Assembly (NCBI RefSeq): GCF_004795735.1
Contig: NZ_CP039247.1
Coordinates: 310,001 to 374,000 of the forward strand
DNA length: 64,000 bases
Direction of reading: 5' to 3'
Source: Corynebacterium endometrii
Lineage (GTDB): Bacteria > Actinomycetota > Actinomycetes > Mycobacteriales > Mycobacteriaceae
The notes beneath the pieces were generated by a model that was not told where the DNA came from, searched no databases, and worked only from the letters and a program-made list of their open reading frames with translations. Made by a program: the position numbers and the translations under genes. Below, piece after piece: positions 44,796-53,745 of this stretch (position 1 is its first letter; every line of letters begins with the position of its first letter).

Positions 44796-45644
44796 TTACT
44801 CCGCGGTTGGCTTGTTGCGGTGGACGAAGATGGATGAGAAGTCCTGGTTGCCGCGGCCGGCGGACTGCTGGGCCTCGAAGCGGCCGATTGCGGCCTCGAC
44901 CGCGGGCAGCTTGTGCATGGAGGTCTCCACCATGAGCTTGGCGTCCTTGCACAGCGCGTCCACGGTGAAGTCACCGGGGTCCGTATCGCGCTCGCCCAGG
45001 ACGAACGGCGCCTTCATGTTCTTCATGAATGCCAGGCCGGTGATGTCCAGCATCTTCAGCGTTTCCTCGTCACTTAGGCCCTCTGCCTCGCCCAGGCGCA
45101 GCGCCTCGAGGACGCCCTCCGCCATGGTGGCTAGCGCCAGGTTCGCTAGCAGCTTGCCGGTTGCGGCCTTGGCCGCGGAATCCACGCCAATCAGTTTTTC
45201 CGGCGCGGCCCATGGCTCAACGATCTTCAGCGCTAAGTCGCGGCGCTCAAGGTCCGCACCGCCCACGTACACACCCAGGGTTCCCTGGCGTGCGGGCCCC
45301 AGCGTTCCGACGACGGGCGCGTGCACATAACCCTCCACCGCTTCCGCAAACTCGCGCGCCGCGGCGGGGGAGACCGTGGTGGTATCGATCCAGGTCGTGC
45401 CGCCGGGGATAAGCCCGGGCTCGATGATGGCCTCACGGACGTCATCGGGGCCAAAGAGGGAGGAGATGACCACGTCGGCGCCTTCCACGGCCTCGGCGGC
45501 GGTGGCGGCCTGGGATGCTCCCTCGTCCACTAAGGGCTTCGCGCGCTCGGGCGTGCGGTTCCATACGGTGACGTCATGGTCTCGTAGCAGGTGACGGGCG
45601 AGTTCGGTGCCCATCCTTCCGGTTCCCAAAAATGATAGCTTCAT
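44796..45644 (-). CDS. NAD(P)-dependent oxidoreductase (3-hydroxyisobutyrate dehydrogenase family)
   Basis: 282 aa. The N-terminal Rossmann loop FLGTGRMGTELARHL is followed by VTVWNRTPERAKPL (Arg suggests NADPH), DTTTVSPAAAREF and APVVGTLGPARQG. The C-terminal helical domain has the catalytic-lysine region AAKAATGKLLANLALATMAE. Members include hydroxyacid dehydrogenases and imine reductases; the substrate cannot be told. It is opposite in direction to the hem genes and divergent from the SMR transporter. Confidence 0.85.
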   Translation of the reverse strand: MKLSFLGTGRMGTELARHLLRDHDVTVWNRTPERAKPLVDEGASQAATAAEAVEGADVVISSLFGPDDVREAIIEPGLIPGGTTWIDTTTVSPAAAREFAEAVEGYVHAPVVGTLGPARQGTLGVYVGGADLERRDLALKIVEPWAAPEKLIGVDSAAKAATGKLLANLALATMAEGVLEALRLGEAEGLSDEETLKMLDITGLAFMKNMKAPFVLGERDTDPGDFTVDALCKDAKLMVETSMHKLPAVEAAIGRFEAQQSAGRGNQDFSSIFVHRNKPTAE

Positions 45645-45691
45645 GGTGCCAGTGTGCCAGAACTTTAGCGAACACGTAGAAGGAGATATTT

Positions 45692-46006
45692 ATGTCTTGG
45701 TTGGTTCTACTTGCCTCCGGCGCCATGGAAGCGGTGTGGGCGGTGGCCCTCGACAAATCCGCCGGATTCACGAGGCTCTGGCCCTCCGTGGTTTTCGTAG
45801 TCGCCGCCTGCGCCTCCATGGGAGGGCTCGCCTGGGCGCTCAAATCCATCCCGGTGGGTACCGGATACGCGGTCTGGGTGGGCGTGGGCGCCACGATGAC
45901 CGTTATCTATTCCTTCGCCACGGGCGAGGAACCGGTAACGGTGCTCAGGCTATTGTTCCTCATCATGATCGTTGGCGGCATCGCGGGCCTTAAATTCGTC
46001 AGCTAG
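45692..46006 (+). CDS. SMR family exporter, Gdx/SugE type
   Basis: 104 aa with four transmembrane helices. The N-terminal LLASGAMEAVWAVALDKSAG carries the essential membrane glutamate (residue 13) in the Gdx/SugE context, and FTRLWPS plus PVGTGYAVWVGVGA match the guanidinium-exporter subtype more than EmrE. Such proteins work as antiparallel dimers driven by protons. Strong ribosome site AGAAGGAGA. A single gene of this size suggests a homodimer. Confidence 0.88.
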   Translation: MSWLVLLASGAMEAVWAVALDKSAGFTRLWPSVVFVVAACASMGGLAWALKSIPVGTGYAVWVGVGATMTVIYSFATGEEPVTVLRLLFLIMIVGGIAGLKFVS

Positions 46007-46017
46007 GAACCTCGGGG

Positions 46018-46527
46018 TTAGCCCACGCGGATGACAATCGGCCCGTCCCACCACGGCTCAGGCTTGGGCAGTTCCGGAAGGCGTGGCAGCGGCGCGGGCG
46101 CCGGCGGCTTAGGTGGCGCCGGCCGAGGCGCCGGCCGCGGGGCGGGCGCGGGGGCTGGTTCCGGCGCTGGTGCCGGCTGCGGAGCCGGTCGAACTGGCGC
46201 CGGCCGCGGGGCCTGCTGGACCGGAGCTTGTTGAGCCGGTGCTTGCTGAGCCGGTGCTTGTTGAACCGGTGCCGGCTGCGGGGCGGGTTGCGGCGCCGGG
46301 GTGGGGCGCGAGGTTGAGGTGGCCGGGGTAGACGCGGGCGGGGTAGACGTGGGCGGTGAAGAACTGGTGCCCGGCTCAACCGTGCGCGGTTTGGGGGAAA
46401 CGGTGGGCTGCCACGCGCCGAATTGGCTGGTGGTCTCCACCGCTTGGGGCTCCGGCGGAGCCGGCGGCGAGCACGCACTTAAGACGGCCGCGGAAAGTAT
46501 CACAGGTATCGCTGCAGAAAACTTCAT
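46018..46527 (-). CDS. Pro/Ala/Gln-rich secreted lipoprotein
   Basis: 169 aa. Signal peptide with lipobox LSAC (Cys near residue 19). Residues 50-140 are a low-complexity stalk of Pro, Ala, Gln and Thr with four tandem QQAP units, and there is a short C-terminal piece ending WWDGPIVIRVG. No known domain. Likely a cell-surface or wall-spanning lipoprotein. Convergent with the Gdx gene (11 nt between stops) and divergent from hemL. Confidence 0.7.
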   Translation of the reverse strand: MKFSAAIPVILSAAVLSACSPPAPPEPQAVETTSQFGAWQPTVSPKPRTVEPGTSSSPPTSTPPASTPATSTSRPTPAPQPAPQPAPVQQAPAQQAPAQQAPVQQAPRPAPVRPAPQPAPAPEPAPAPAPRPAPRPAPPKPPAPAPLPRLPELPKPEPWWDGPIVIRVG

Positions 46528-46623
46528 TGGTCCCCCAATTATCCCCTCGATGCTGCAGGTGATTCTAGCCCACGCCCGCCCCGCGCGCGAGCATGTCCAA
46601 CTTTTGTATAGCCCGTAAATCCG

Positions 46624-46636
46624 TACAATGTAGCGT
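46624..46636 (+). promoter_or_regulatory. -10 element of hemL (leaderless)
   Basis: TACAAT at 46624-46629, 7 nt before the ATG. One of the best -10 matches in the window. Confidence 0.6.
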
Positions 46637-47959
46637 ATGTCTAATACCAGTCCCGTAACCTCTCAGTCCGCCCAGTGGTTTGACCGCGCAACCCACATCA
46701 CTCCCGGCGGCGTGAATTCGCCGGTGCGCGCCTTTGGCTCCGTGGGCGGCCAGGCCCGCGTCGTGGCGCGCGGTAAGGGCTCCCGCCTGTGGGACGTGGA
46801 CGGAAATGAGTATGTTGACCTGGTTGGCTCCTACGGCCCGATGATCCACGGCAACGCCCACCCGGAGATCGTAGAAGCCGTTAACAAGGCGGCGGTGGAC
46901 GGCCTGTCTTTCGGCGCGCCAACCGTCAATGAGACGCTGCTGGCCGAGGCCGTGGCGGCGCGCACCGCCGTGGATAAGGTACGCCTGGTCAATTCCGGCA
47001 CCGAGGCCACCATGACCGCGGTGCGTCTGGCCCGCGGTTACACCGGCCGCGCGAAGATCCTGAAATTCGACGGATGCTACCACGGCCACGTGGACGCGTT
47101 GCTGGCCGCCGCCGGTTCCGGCGTAGCGACCCTGGCGCTGCCCGATTCCCCGGGCGTTACCGGCGCGTCCGCCGCGGATACCATCGTGGTCCCTTACAAC
47201 GATATCGAGGCGGTAAAGCAGGCGTTTGCGGACAACCCGGGCCAGATCGCCGCCATCATCACCGAGGCGGCCGCCGGCAACATGGGCACCGTCGCCCCGG
47301 CGGAAGGCTTTAATGCGGCGCTAAAGGAGATAGCGCACGCCGACGGCGCGCTGCTGATTCTCGATGAGGTGATGACCGGCTTCCGTACCTCCTACAAGGG
47401 CTGGTACGGCGTCGACGGCGTGGCCGGTGACTTGGTGACCTTCGGCAAGGTCGTCTCCGGCGGCCTGCCGGCCGCAGCCTTTGGTGGCCGGGCAGAAATC
47501 ATGGATTACCTCGCGCCCTCGGGCCCCGTGTACCAGGCGGGCACCCTGTCCGGTAACCCGGTGGCCATGGCTTCCGGCCTCAAATCCCTGGAGCTGGCCA
47601 CCGAGGACCTGTATCCACGCCTCGAGGCCCACGCCGACCGCCTGGCGTCGCTCATCTCCGCGTCGCTGGATGCGCAGGGCGTGGCGCATAACATTCAGCG
47701 CGCGTCCACGATGCTTTCCATCCGCTTCGCCGAGGGCCAGGGCACCAACTTCGAGGAGATGAAGGCGGCGGATACGTTCCGCTTCGCCCCGTTCTTCCAT
47801 GAGCTGCTGGCCGGCGGCGTGATGGTCCCACCGTCCGCATTTGAGACGTGGTTCGTCTCCGATGCCCTAACGGACGCTGACTTCGAGGTCATCGAGGCGG
47901 CCCTGCCGGCGGCTGCTCGGGCCGCCGCTGAGGCGGCGTCGGACGAGGCGGTGCGCTAA
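46637..47959 (+). CDS. hemL: Glutamate-1-semialdehyde 2,1-aminomutase
   Basis: 440 aa, PLP enzyme of aminotransferase class III. Converts glutamate-1-semialdehyde, the HemA product, to 5-aminolevulinate. The PLP lysine is in [18 protein letters not shown], preceded by [13 protein letters not shown]; the N-terminal [19 protein letters not shown] is typical. It has its own leaderless-type promoter and begins a unit running through the cytochrome c maturation genes; the next gene starts 2 nt after its stop. Confidence 0.95.
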   Translation: MSNTSPVTSQSAQWFDRATHITPGGVNSPVRAFGSVGGQARVVARGKGSRLWDVDGNEYVDLVGSYGPMIHGNAHPEIVEAVNKAAVDGLSFGAPTVNETLLAEAVAARTAVDKVRLVNSGTEATMTAVRLARGYTGRAKILKFDGCYHGHVDALLAAAGSGVATLALPDSPGVTGASAADTIVVPYNDIEAVKQAFADNPGQIAAIITEAAAGNMGTVAPAEGFNAALKEIAHADGALLILDEVMTGFRTSYKGWYGVDGVAGDLVTFGKVVSGGLPAAAFGGRAEIMDYLAPSGPVYQAGTLSGNPVAMASGLKSLELATEDLYPRLEAHADRLASLISASLDAQGVAHNIQRASTMLSIRFAEGQGTNFEEMKAADTFRFAPFFHELLAGGVMVPPSAFETWFVSDALTDADFEVIEAALPAAARAAAEAASDEAVR

Positions 47960-47961
47960 GC

Positions 47962-48570
47962 ATGAGCACCACCATCGTTCACCTGGTCCGCCACGGTGAG
48001 GTCCACAACCCCGACCGGATCCTCTACGGCCGCATCCCGGGCTACCACCTGTCCACGCGCGGCCACCAGATGGCGGCGCGCACGGCGGAGTCCTTCCGCG
48101 GGCATGACGTAACTTTTCTCGCGGCCTCCCCGCTCCAGCGCGTGCAGGAGACCGCGCAGCCCATCGCCAAGGTCACCGGCCTGGACGTGGTTACGGACAA
48201 GACCCTCATCGAATCCGGCAACCGCTTTGAGGGCCTGCACGTCAAGGGTTTGCGCTCCGCGCTGTGGAACCCAACCCGCTGGCCGCTGTTAAAGAACCCG
48301 CTGCAGCCGAGCTGGGGCGAACCGTTTACGGAAATAGCGGACCGCATGATGAACGCCGTGGAACGCGCGCGCGTGGCTGCGGAAGGCCATGAGGCCATCT
48401 TGGTATCCCACCAGCTGCCAATCGTGATGGTGCAGCGCACCGCGATGGGGCTGAAACTCCCGCACGCGCCATGGAACCGCGAGTGTGACCTAGCCTCCGT
48501 GACGTCCCTGCTGTTTAAGGGCGATGAACTAACTGACATCTTCTACTCTTCACCAGCTCATGAAATCTAA
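47962..48570 (+). CDS. Histidine phosphatase family protein (phosphoglycerate mutase-like)
   Basis: 202 aa. The catalytic motif LVRHGEVHNPDRILYG is at the N-terminus and the second histidine in ILVSHQLPIVMVQR. It lacks the long inserts of true phosphoglycerate mutase and is probably a phosphatase; substrate unknown. It lies between hemL and the thioredoxin gene exactly as Rv0525 does in Mycobacterium. Its 3' end overlaps the next gene by 11 nt. Confidence 0.85.
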   Translation: MSTTIVHLVRHGEVHNPDRILYGRIPGYHLSTRGHQMAARTAESFRGHDVTFLAASPLQRVQETAQPIAKVTGLDVVTDKTLIESGNRFEGLHVKGLRSALWNPTRWPLLKNPLQPSWGEPFTEIADRMMNAVERARVAAEGHEAILVSHQLPIVMVQRTAMGLKLPHAPWNRECDLASVTSLLFKGDELTDIFYSSPAHEI

Positions 48571-49165
48571 GCGAATCACCACCGCCGCCCTCCTCGCGTC
48601 CGCCGCTGTATTCACCGCGGCCTGCGGCCAGAGCGAAGAGGCCGCACAAAACGCCGTGGCCGTGGGCGGCACCTTTGACTTTGTCTCCCCGGGCGGGGAG
48701 ACGGAAATCCGCTACGCCCCCGAGGACCGCGCGCCGCTGCCGGAGTTTTCCGGCGAGTCCCTCATGGAAGAAGGCGCCACGGTCTCCCTGTCCGATTTCG
48801 ACGATCAGATAGTGGTTCTTAATTCCTGGGGCCAGTGGTGCGCGCCGTGCCGCGCGGAGGCGGATGACCTCCAGCGCATCCAGGAAAAGATGCAGGCTGA
48901 TGGCTCCGGCACGGTGCTGGGCATCAACGTCAAGGACTACAACCGCCAGATCGCCCAGGACTTTGTCCTGGACAACGGCCTGGAGTACCCGTCCCTCTAT
49001 GACCCGCCGTTCCGCTCGGCGGCGGCCCTGGGTGGTGTGCCTACGTCCGTGGTGCCCACCACCATCGTGCTGGACAAGCAGCACCGGCCGGCCGCGGTAT
49101 TCCTGACGGAAATCACGGATACCAAGATCCTCGACGTGGTTGAGGAGTTGAAGAAGGAAGCGTGA
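48560..49165 (+). CDS. TlpA/ResA-like thioredoxin lipoprotein for cytochrome c maturation
   Basis: 201 aa. Lipoprotein signal with lipobox TAAC (Cys near residue 22), then an extracytoplasmic thioredoxin fold with redox centre WGQWCAPCRAEADDL. Keeps the haem-binding cysteines of apocytochrome c reduced, receiving electrons from CcdA. The gene overlaps the preceding one by 11 nt and the following ccdA by 4 nt, so the whole block is translationally coupled. Confidence 0.88.
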   Translation: MKSKRITTAALLASAAVFTAACGQSEEAAQNAVAVGGTFDFVSPGGETEIRYAPEDRAPLPEFSGESLMEEGATVSLSDFDDQIVVLNSWGQWCAPCRAEADDLQRIQEKMQADGSGTVLGINVKDYNRQIAQDFVLDNGLEYPSLYDPPFRSAAALGGVPTSVVPTTIVLDKQHRPAAVFLTEITDTKILDVVEELKKEA

Positions 49166-49980
49166 GCCCTCAGCTAATCCTGGCGCAGGCGGACGTCGCC
49201 TCCTCCTTTGCCGACGCCGCCCTCGCCGGCCCCATCATCCTCGCCCTGCTCGCCGCCGCGGCGGCGGGCTTGGTTTCCTTCGCCTCGCCGTGCGTAGTGC
49301 CGCTGGTGCCCGGCTACATTTCCTACCTGGCCAGCGTGGTTGGCGGGGAAGTAAGCTACGACAGTGAGCTAGGCACCACCGTGGGCAAACGCCGCCAGTG
49401 GGCGGTGGTGGGCGCGGCCCTGCTGTTCATCGCGGGCTTTACCGTGGTCTTCGTGCTGGCCACGGTGTCCGTCTTCGGCGCGATTTCCGCGCTGCAGCTC
49501 AACGCCGAATTGCTCATGCGCCTCGGCGGGGTGGTGACCATCCTGATGGGCATTGTGTTCCTGGGCGCCATCCCGGCGCTGCAAAGGGATACCCGCATGG
49601 CGCCGAAGCGCTGGACCACCTGGCTGGGCGCGCCGCTGCTGGGCGGCGTGTTCGCGCTGGGCTGGACCCCGTGCCTTGGGCCTACGCTGGCGGCCATCAT
49701 TTCCGTCTCGGCCGGCACCCAGGGCATGACCGCCGCGCGCGGCACCGTGCTCATCATCGCCTATTGCCTTGGCCTGGGCCTGCCGTTCCTGCTGGTGGCT
49801 TTGGGTTCGGCCCGCGCCATGCGTACCATCAGCTGGGCCCGCAAACACTCCCGCACCATCCAAATCATTGGCGGGATCGCCATGATCGCGGTGGGTATCG
49901 CCCTTCTCACCGGCGCGTGGGCGTACTTTATCAACTGGATTCAACAATGGACCGTGGAATACGGCGCAACGCTGCTCTGA
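49162..49980 (+). CDS. ccdA: Cytochrome c biogenesis protein CcdA
   Basis: 272 aa with six transmembrane helices. Carries reductant across the membrane by the cysteine pair in FASPCVVPLVPGYISYL and GWTPCLGPTLAAI. The GTG start overlaps the stop of the thioredoxin gene (GTGA). Followed by resB after 39 nt. Confidence 0.92.
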   Translation: MSPQLILAQADVASSFADAALAGPIILALLAAAAAGLVSFASPCVVPLVPGYISYLASVVGGEVSYDSELGTTVGKRRQWAVVGAALLFIAGFTVVFVLATVSVFGAISALQLNAELLMRLGGVVTILMGIVFLGAIPALQRDTRMAPKRWTTWLGAPLLGGVFALGWTPCLGPTLAAIISVSAGTQGMTAARGTVLIIAYCLGLGLPFLLVALGSARAMRTISWARKHSRTIQIIGGIAMIAVGIALLTGAWAYFINWIQQWTVEYGATLL

Positions 49981-50019
49981 GTGCCCAGGGGCACCTAGAG
50001 CTTTGAAGGAGAATCACTC

Positions 50020-51651
50020 ATGCTTTGGCTCAAACGCGCGTGGCATTGGCTAACGTCTATGCGAACCGCTCTGGCGCTTCTATTCCTGCTGGCCCTGGCC
50101 GCCATCCCGGGCTCGCTGCTGCCGCAGCGCCAGCTCAACCAGTCCAACGTGGATGACTACATTGCCCAAAACGGCAAAGTGGCTGAGATTTATGACAAGC
50201 TTCAGCTCTTTGACGTGTTTTCCTCCACCTGGTTCACGGCCATTTTCGTGCTGCTGACCGTCTCCCTGGTGGGCTGCATCCTGCCGCGCTCGTGGGACCA
50301 CTACAAGGCATGGAAGACCCCGCCCACCAAGGCCCCGCGCTTTTTGGCGAAGATGCCGCTGCACGCCACCGGCACGTCTGAGCATAGCTTCGAGGAGACC
50401 CAGGCCCGCGCCAAGCAGATTTTGGGAAAGTGGCGCGTCGCCGAGTACCAGCCCGATGAAGACCGCGCGGGAGTCTACTCAATCTCCGCCGAGCGCGGCT
50501 ACGCGCGCGAGCTGATGAACCTCATCTTCCACATTGGCCTGGTGGCCATGCTGGTGGCCGTGGCCGCCGGCCGCCTCTTCTACTACGAGGGCATGGTCAT
50601 CGTGGTCACGGAGTCCGGCTCCTATGAGGACGCCACCGCCGTGGAGCAGTCCACGGAGTTTTGCAATACCTCCCCGTCCAACTTTGACTCCTTCCGGGCC
50701 GGCCGCCTGGTTGATGGGACGGAGCTTAATCCGTTCTGCATCGTGGCCCACGATTTCACCGCGGACTACCTGCCTAACGGCCAGGCGGAGATGTTTACCT
50801 CCAACGTGTCCTACGCGCAAGGCGATGCCATTCTGTCCGATCCTTCCACCTGGGAGGATTACGAGCTGAAGGTCAATCACCCGCTGCGCATCGCCGGCGA
50901 CCGCGTCTACCTGCAGGGCCACGGTTTCGCGCCGACGGTCACCGTTGAGTGGCCCAACGGCGAATCCCGCACCCAGACACTGCAGTTCCGCCCGGATGAC
51001 TTGGTGAACTTCCTCTCCTCCGGCGCGATGCGCTTCGATCCGCCGGCCGGAATGTACCCGGACCTGTATGAGAGGCGCCAGAACCAGATCGCGATCCAGG
51101 GCCTGTTCGCACCAACCGCCCAGTGGGCCGGAGAGAACGGCGAGCTGCTCCAGTCCGGTTTCCCGGCCATGACTGACCCGGCGCTGGCCATCGACATCTA
51201 CCGCGGCGACGCTGGCCTGGACACCGGTTCCCCGCAGTCCATCTTCTCCCTGGACGCGTCGCTGCTGCATTCCGGCGCGTTGCAAAAGATTGACCGCGTG
51301 AACCTGATGCAGGGCGAAAGCGTCACCCTCGATGACGGCACCACCGTCACCTTCAACGGCGCCTCCGAGTTCGCTAACTACCAGGTCTCCCACGACCCGG
51401 CCCAGCTCTGGGTGCTAGTTTCAGCGCTGGTCATGCTTTCCTCGTTGGTGGGTTCACTGCTGATTAAGCGTCGGCGCGTGTGGATCCGCCTGGAGCCTCT
51501 TAGCGACGGCCGCACGGCCGTGACCATGGGCGGGCTTGCCCGCACGGACCGCGCTGGCTGGTCCGAGGAATTCGATGAGCTCTACCGCGAACTGCTCGAA
51601 TTGCCGGACCCGGACGAGGTTGAGGAAGACGAGCTCTACGTCCACGATTAG
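50020..51651 (+). CDS. resB: Cytochrome c biogenesis protein ResB
   Basis: 543 aa. Membrane segments near residues 15-33, 70-90, 168-188 and about 465-485 frame a large extracytoplasmic domain (about 190-460). ResB forms with CcsA/CcsB the haem export and ligation complex of system II. RTALALLFLLALAAIPGSLL and LMNLIFHIGLVAMLVAVAAG are family regions. SD GAAGGAGA upstream. Confidence 0.92.
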   Translation: MLWLKRAWHWLTSMRTALALLFLLALAAIPGSLLPQRQLNQSNVDDYIAQNGKVAEIYDKLQLFDVFSSTWFTAIFVLLTVSLVGCILPRSWDHYKAWKTPPTKAPRFLAKMPLHATGTSEHSFEETQARAKQILGKWRVAEYQPDEDRAGVYSISAERGYARELMNLIFHIGLVAMLVAVAAGRLFYYEGMVIVVTESGSYEDATAVEQSTEFCNTSPSNFDSFRAGRLVDGTELNPFCIVAHDFTADYLPNGQAEMFTSNVSYAQGDAILSDPSTWEDYELKVNHPLRIAGDRVYLQGHGFAPTVTVEWPNGESRTQTLQFRPDDLVNFLSSGAMRFDPPAGMYPDLYERRQNQIAIQGLFAPTAQWAGENGELLQSGFPAMTDPALAIDIYRGDAGLDTGSPQSIFSLDASLLHSGALQKIDRVNLMQGESVTLDDGTTVTFNGASEFANYQVSHDPAQLWVLVSALVMLSSLVGSLLIKRRRVWIRLEPLSDGRTAVTMGGLARTDRAGWSEEFDELYRELLELPDPDEVEEDELYVHD

Positions 51652-51756
51652 CCAGCCCGGACGCGTCCTCCGAAAGTTTGATACCCCGCTGTGGACGGAG
51701 TAGGGTGAAGGTCAACTTTAACCCTTTTAACCTCACTGTTCGGAGCGGAGACATCC

Positions 51757-52752
51757 ATGCTGGCTATCGACCAGAACCTCTCTAACTTCTCAGACATTGC
51801 AGTGCTGACCGCCGCGGTTATCTACACCGTGGCGCTGTTTATGTCGATGGTTTATTACGTGCGCATCCAGGCCGTCATTGACGCCCGCCGAGTGCAGGTC
51901 AAGCAGAAAGAGCTCGTGGGCGCCGGCGCCCCAATAGAGACCCGCTCCGAATACGAGGAGCCCGTCGATTCCGAGGCCGTCGCGAAGCAGGAGCGCTTCG
52001 TCGAAAGGCTCGGCGGAATGCTGCAGTCGCTGATCTGGCTGGGCATCGCCATCCACGTGGCGGGCTGCGTGCTGCGTGGCCTGGCCACCGGCCGCTTCCC
52101 GTTCGGCAACCTGTATGAGTACGCGCTGATGATTACCGCCGGGGCCATGCTGGTCGCCGCTATTTTCATCCAGCGCAAGGAACACCGCACGCTGTGGCCG
52201 TGGCTGCTCGTGCCGATCCTGGCCCTGGTCTTCTACGCCTACACCGTGCTCTATGCGGAATCCGCCCCCGTGGTTCCCGCGCTGCAGTCCTACTGGCTGC
52301 CCGTGCACGTGACCACGGTGGCGCTGGGCGGGTCCATCGGCATCTTCTCCGGTATCGCCTCCGTCCTGCACCTTTTGCGTGAGAGCCAGCCGAAGGGCCG
52401 CGAGCACGGATTCCTTGGCAAGCTCGCCAAGCCTTTGCCGTCCGCCAAGAAGCTCGATCAGCTGGCGTACCGCACCGCGGTCATCACCTTGCCGACGTTG
52501 GGCCTGGGCATCGTCCTCGGTGCTATCTGGGCCGAGTCCGCCTGGGGCCGCTTCTGGGGTTGGGATCCTAAGGAAACCGTGTCCTTTGCCACCTGGATCC
52601 TCTACGCGGCGTACCTGCATGCGCGCGCCACCCCATCGTGGCGTAAGGCCGCGCCGTGGATCAACGTGATTGCGCTGGCCACGATGGTCTTCAACCTCTT
52701 CTTTATCAACATGGTCGTCTCCGGCCTGCACTCCTACGCAGGGCTCAACTAA
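51757..52752 (+). CDS. ccsB: Cytochrome c biogenesis protein CcsB/CcsA
   Basis: 331 aa, about eight transmembrane helices. The haem-handling tryptophan-rich WWD motif is WGRFWGWDPKETVSFATW near residue 265-282, with flanking histidines in LPVHVTTVALGG and LHARATPSWRK. Together with ResB it delivers haem to apocytochrome c outside the membrane, as needed for the cytochrome bc1-aa3 supercomplex. GCGGAG ribosome site 9 nt before the ATG. Confidence 0.94.
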   Translation: MLAIDQNLSNFSDIAVLTAAVIYTVALFMSMVYYVRIQAVIDARRVQVKQKELVGAGAPIETRSEYEEPVDSEAVAKQERFVERLGGMLQSLIWLGIAIHVAGCVLRGLATGRFPFGNLYEYALMITAGAMLVAAIFIQRKEHRTLWPWLLVPILALVFYAYTVLYAESAPVVPALQSYWLPVHVTTVALGGSIGIFSGIASVLHLLRESQPKGREHGFLGKLAKPLPSAKKLDQLAYRTAVITLPTLGLGIVLGAIWAESAWGRFWGWDPKETVSFATWILYAAYLHARATPSWRKAAPWINVIALATMVFNLFFINMVVSGLHSYAGLN

Positions 52753-52763
52753 GGGGCGGGGAC

Positions 52764-53021
52764 GTGAGTGAGCACAACCGCACCCGAAACAAGCAGGGCA
52801 AACCGGCCGGGGACAACCCCGAACTAATCGAGATGGGCGCGGCCTTTGCCGCCCGACGCCGCGAGCTTGGAATCCTGCAGCAAGCACTGGCGGAAAACGC
52901 CGGAGTGTCCCGCTCTACCCTCCACACCATTGAGCATGGAGGCACGGGAGTGCGCTGGGAGAAGGTGGTGGCCGTCGCCGAGGCTTTAGGCCTCGAGATG
53001 ACGTTCGTGCCTAAGAAGTAG
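52764..53021 (+). CDS. XRE-type helix-turn-helix regulator
   Basis: 85 aa from GTG 52764, with AAGGGGCGGGG upstream and only 11 nt after ccsB. HTH: FAARRRELGILQQALAENAG, then VSRSTLHTIEHGG. Although placed at the end of the ccs operon, its targets are unknown. The 3' end overlaps the convergent small membrane protein gene by 11 nt. Confidence 0.82.
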   Translation: MSEHNRTRNKQGKPAGDNPELIEMGAAFAARRRELGILQQALAENAGVSRSTLHTIEHGGTGVRWEKVVAVAEALGLEMTFVPKK

Positions 53022-53274
53022 GGCCCTTTTCATCCGGGTCCTGCCTGCGCTTGGCCTGCCGCCTTTTGGCTTCCTCCGCCTCGCGGGCCCGACGCTCCTT
53101 AAACCGCTGCTTCTCCAAGTTCCACAGGAATTCTTCATCATCATCAGGGCCCTTAATTTGGCGCGGCTGCTGCTGGGGGCCTACTTGGTTGGCTTTCCAT
53201 GTGCCCGGCCCGAAGGCCTTCCAGAGCAAAACGGCGGCGAGGATAAACAGCGCGGCTAGAAGAATCTTTCCCAT
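53011..53274 (-). CDS. Small single-pass membrane protein with charged tail
   Basis: 87 aa starting MGKILLAALFILAAVLLWKA: one membrane helix then a hydrophilic tail ending in an Arg/Glu/Lys coiled coil (RFKERRAREAEEAKRRQAKR). ATG 53274 is favoured over 53283 by TATCAT 7 nt before it. Function unknown; conserved next to ccs genes in corynebacteria as far as I recall. Confidence 0.68.
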   Translation of the reverse strand: MGKILLAALFILAAVLLWKAFGPGTWKANQVGPQQQPRQIKGPDDDEEFLWNLEKQRFKERRAREAEEAKRRQAKRRQDPDEKGPTS

Positions 53275-53287
53275 GCCCACCATGATA
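53275..53287 (-). promoter_or_regulatory. -10 element of the small membrane protein gene (leaderless)
   Basis: TATCAT (53287-53282), 7 nt before ATG 53274. Confidence 0.5.
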
Positions 53288-53309
53288 CGGATTCCAACTT
53301 TCGTTTGAG

Positions 53310-53322
53310 TAGACTAGTTCGG
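53310..53322 (+). promoter_or_regulatory. -10 element of the DUF4229 gene (leaderless)
   Basis: TAGACT at 53310-53315, 7 nt before GTG 53323. Confidence 0.55.
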
Positions 53323-53634
53323 GTGAGTGAAATTCAAGAGCCAAAAGTCGATCCTGAGCTGAAGAAGTCCTCCCGCATCGCCGTGATCAAGTACGGCCTG
53401 GCGCGGCTGGTGCTGTTCATCGCCCTGACGGTCATCATCCAGGCCATCGCCATGGCCATCGATGCGCCGATCCCGTTGCCGTTCTCCGCCTTCCTGGCGC
53501 TGTTCGTTGCGCTGCCTTTGTCCATGCTCATCTTCACCTCGTGGCGCATGGAGGCTACCTCTTCGTTGGCGGAGCTTTCCCGCCAGCGCCGTGAGCATAA
53601 AGAGTGGGTCCAGCGCGAACTGTCCGGCCGCTAG
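53323..53634 (+). CDS. DUF4229 domain-containing membrane protein
   Basis: 103 aa. After about 22 residues come two transmembrane helices (KYGLARLVLFIALTVIIQAI and FSAFLALFVALPLSMLIF) and a basic coiled tail with LAELSRQRREHKEWVQ. This two-helix pattern is DUF4229, an actinobacterial family of unknown role found near menaquinone and ccs genes. GTG 53323 chosen by the leaderless spacing over TTG 53305. Confidence 0.82.
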   Translation: MSEIQEPKVDPELKKSSRIAVIKYGLARLVLFIALTVIIQAIAMAIDAPIPLPFSAFLALFVALPLSMLIFTSWRMEATSSLAELSRQRREHKEWVQRELSGR

Positions 53635-53644
53635 GCTCCATACC

Positions 53645-53692
53645 TGTGGATAGCCGTCACCCGTTCGGGGGAGCGCGGGTTGGTTATCCACA
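53645..53692. repeat. Inverted pair of DnaA-box-like nonamers
   Basis: TGTGGATAG (53645-53653) faces TTATCCACA (53684-53692). The latter is the exact consensus DnaA box; the former is one mismatch from it. Both lie in the gap upstream of the HNH gene. Confidence 0.5.
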
Positions 53693-53733
53693 GCCGGCGT
53701 GTTGGGGTCTTTTGTTGGTGGGTGGTGGGTGTT

Positions 53734-53745
53734 TAGGGTGCGGGC
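53734..53745 (+). promoter_or_regulatory. -10 element of the HNH gene (leaderless)
   Basis: TAGGGT at 53734-53739, 6 nt before the ATG. Confidence 0.35.

Noticed and set aside
46100-46320. Repetitive DNA considered as a CRISPR or satellite
   Set aside because: The periodicity is the codon pattern of QQAP and Pro/Ala repeats in a lipoprotein; no spacers.
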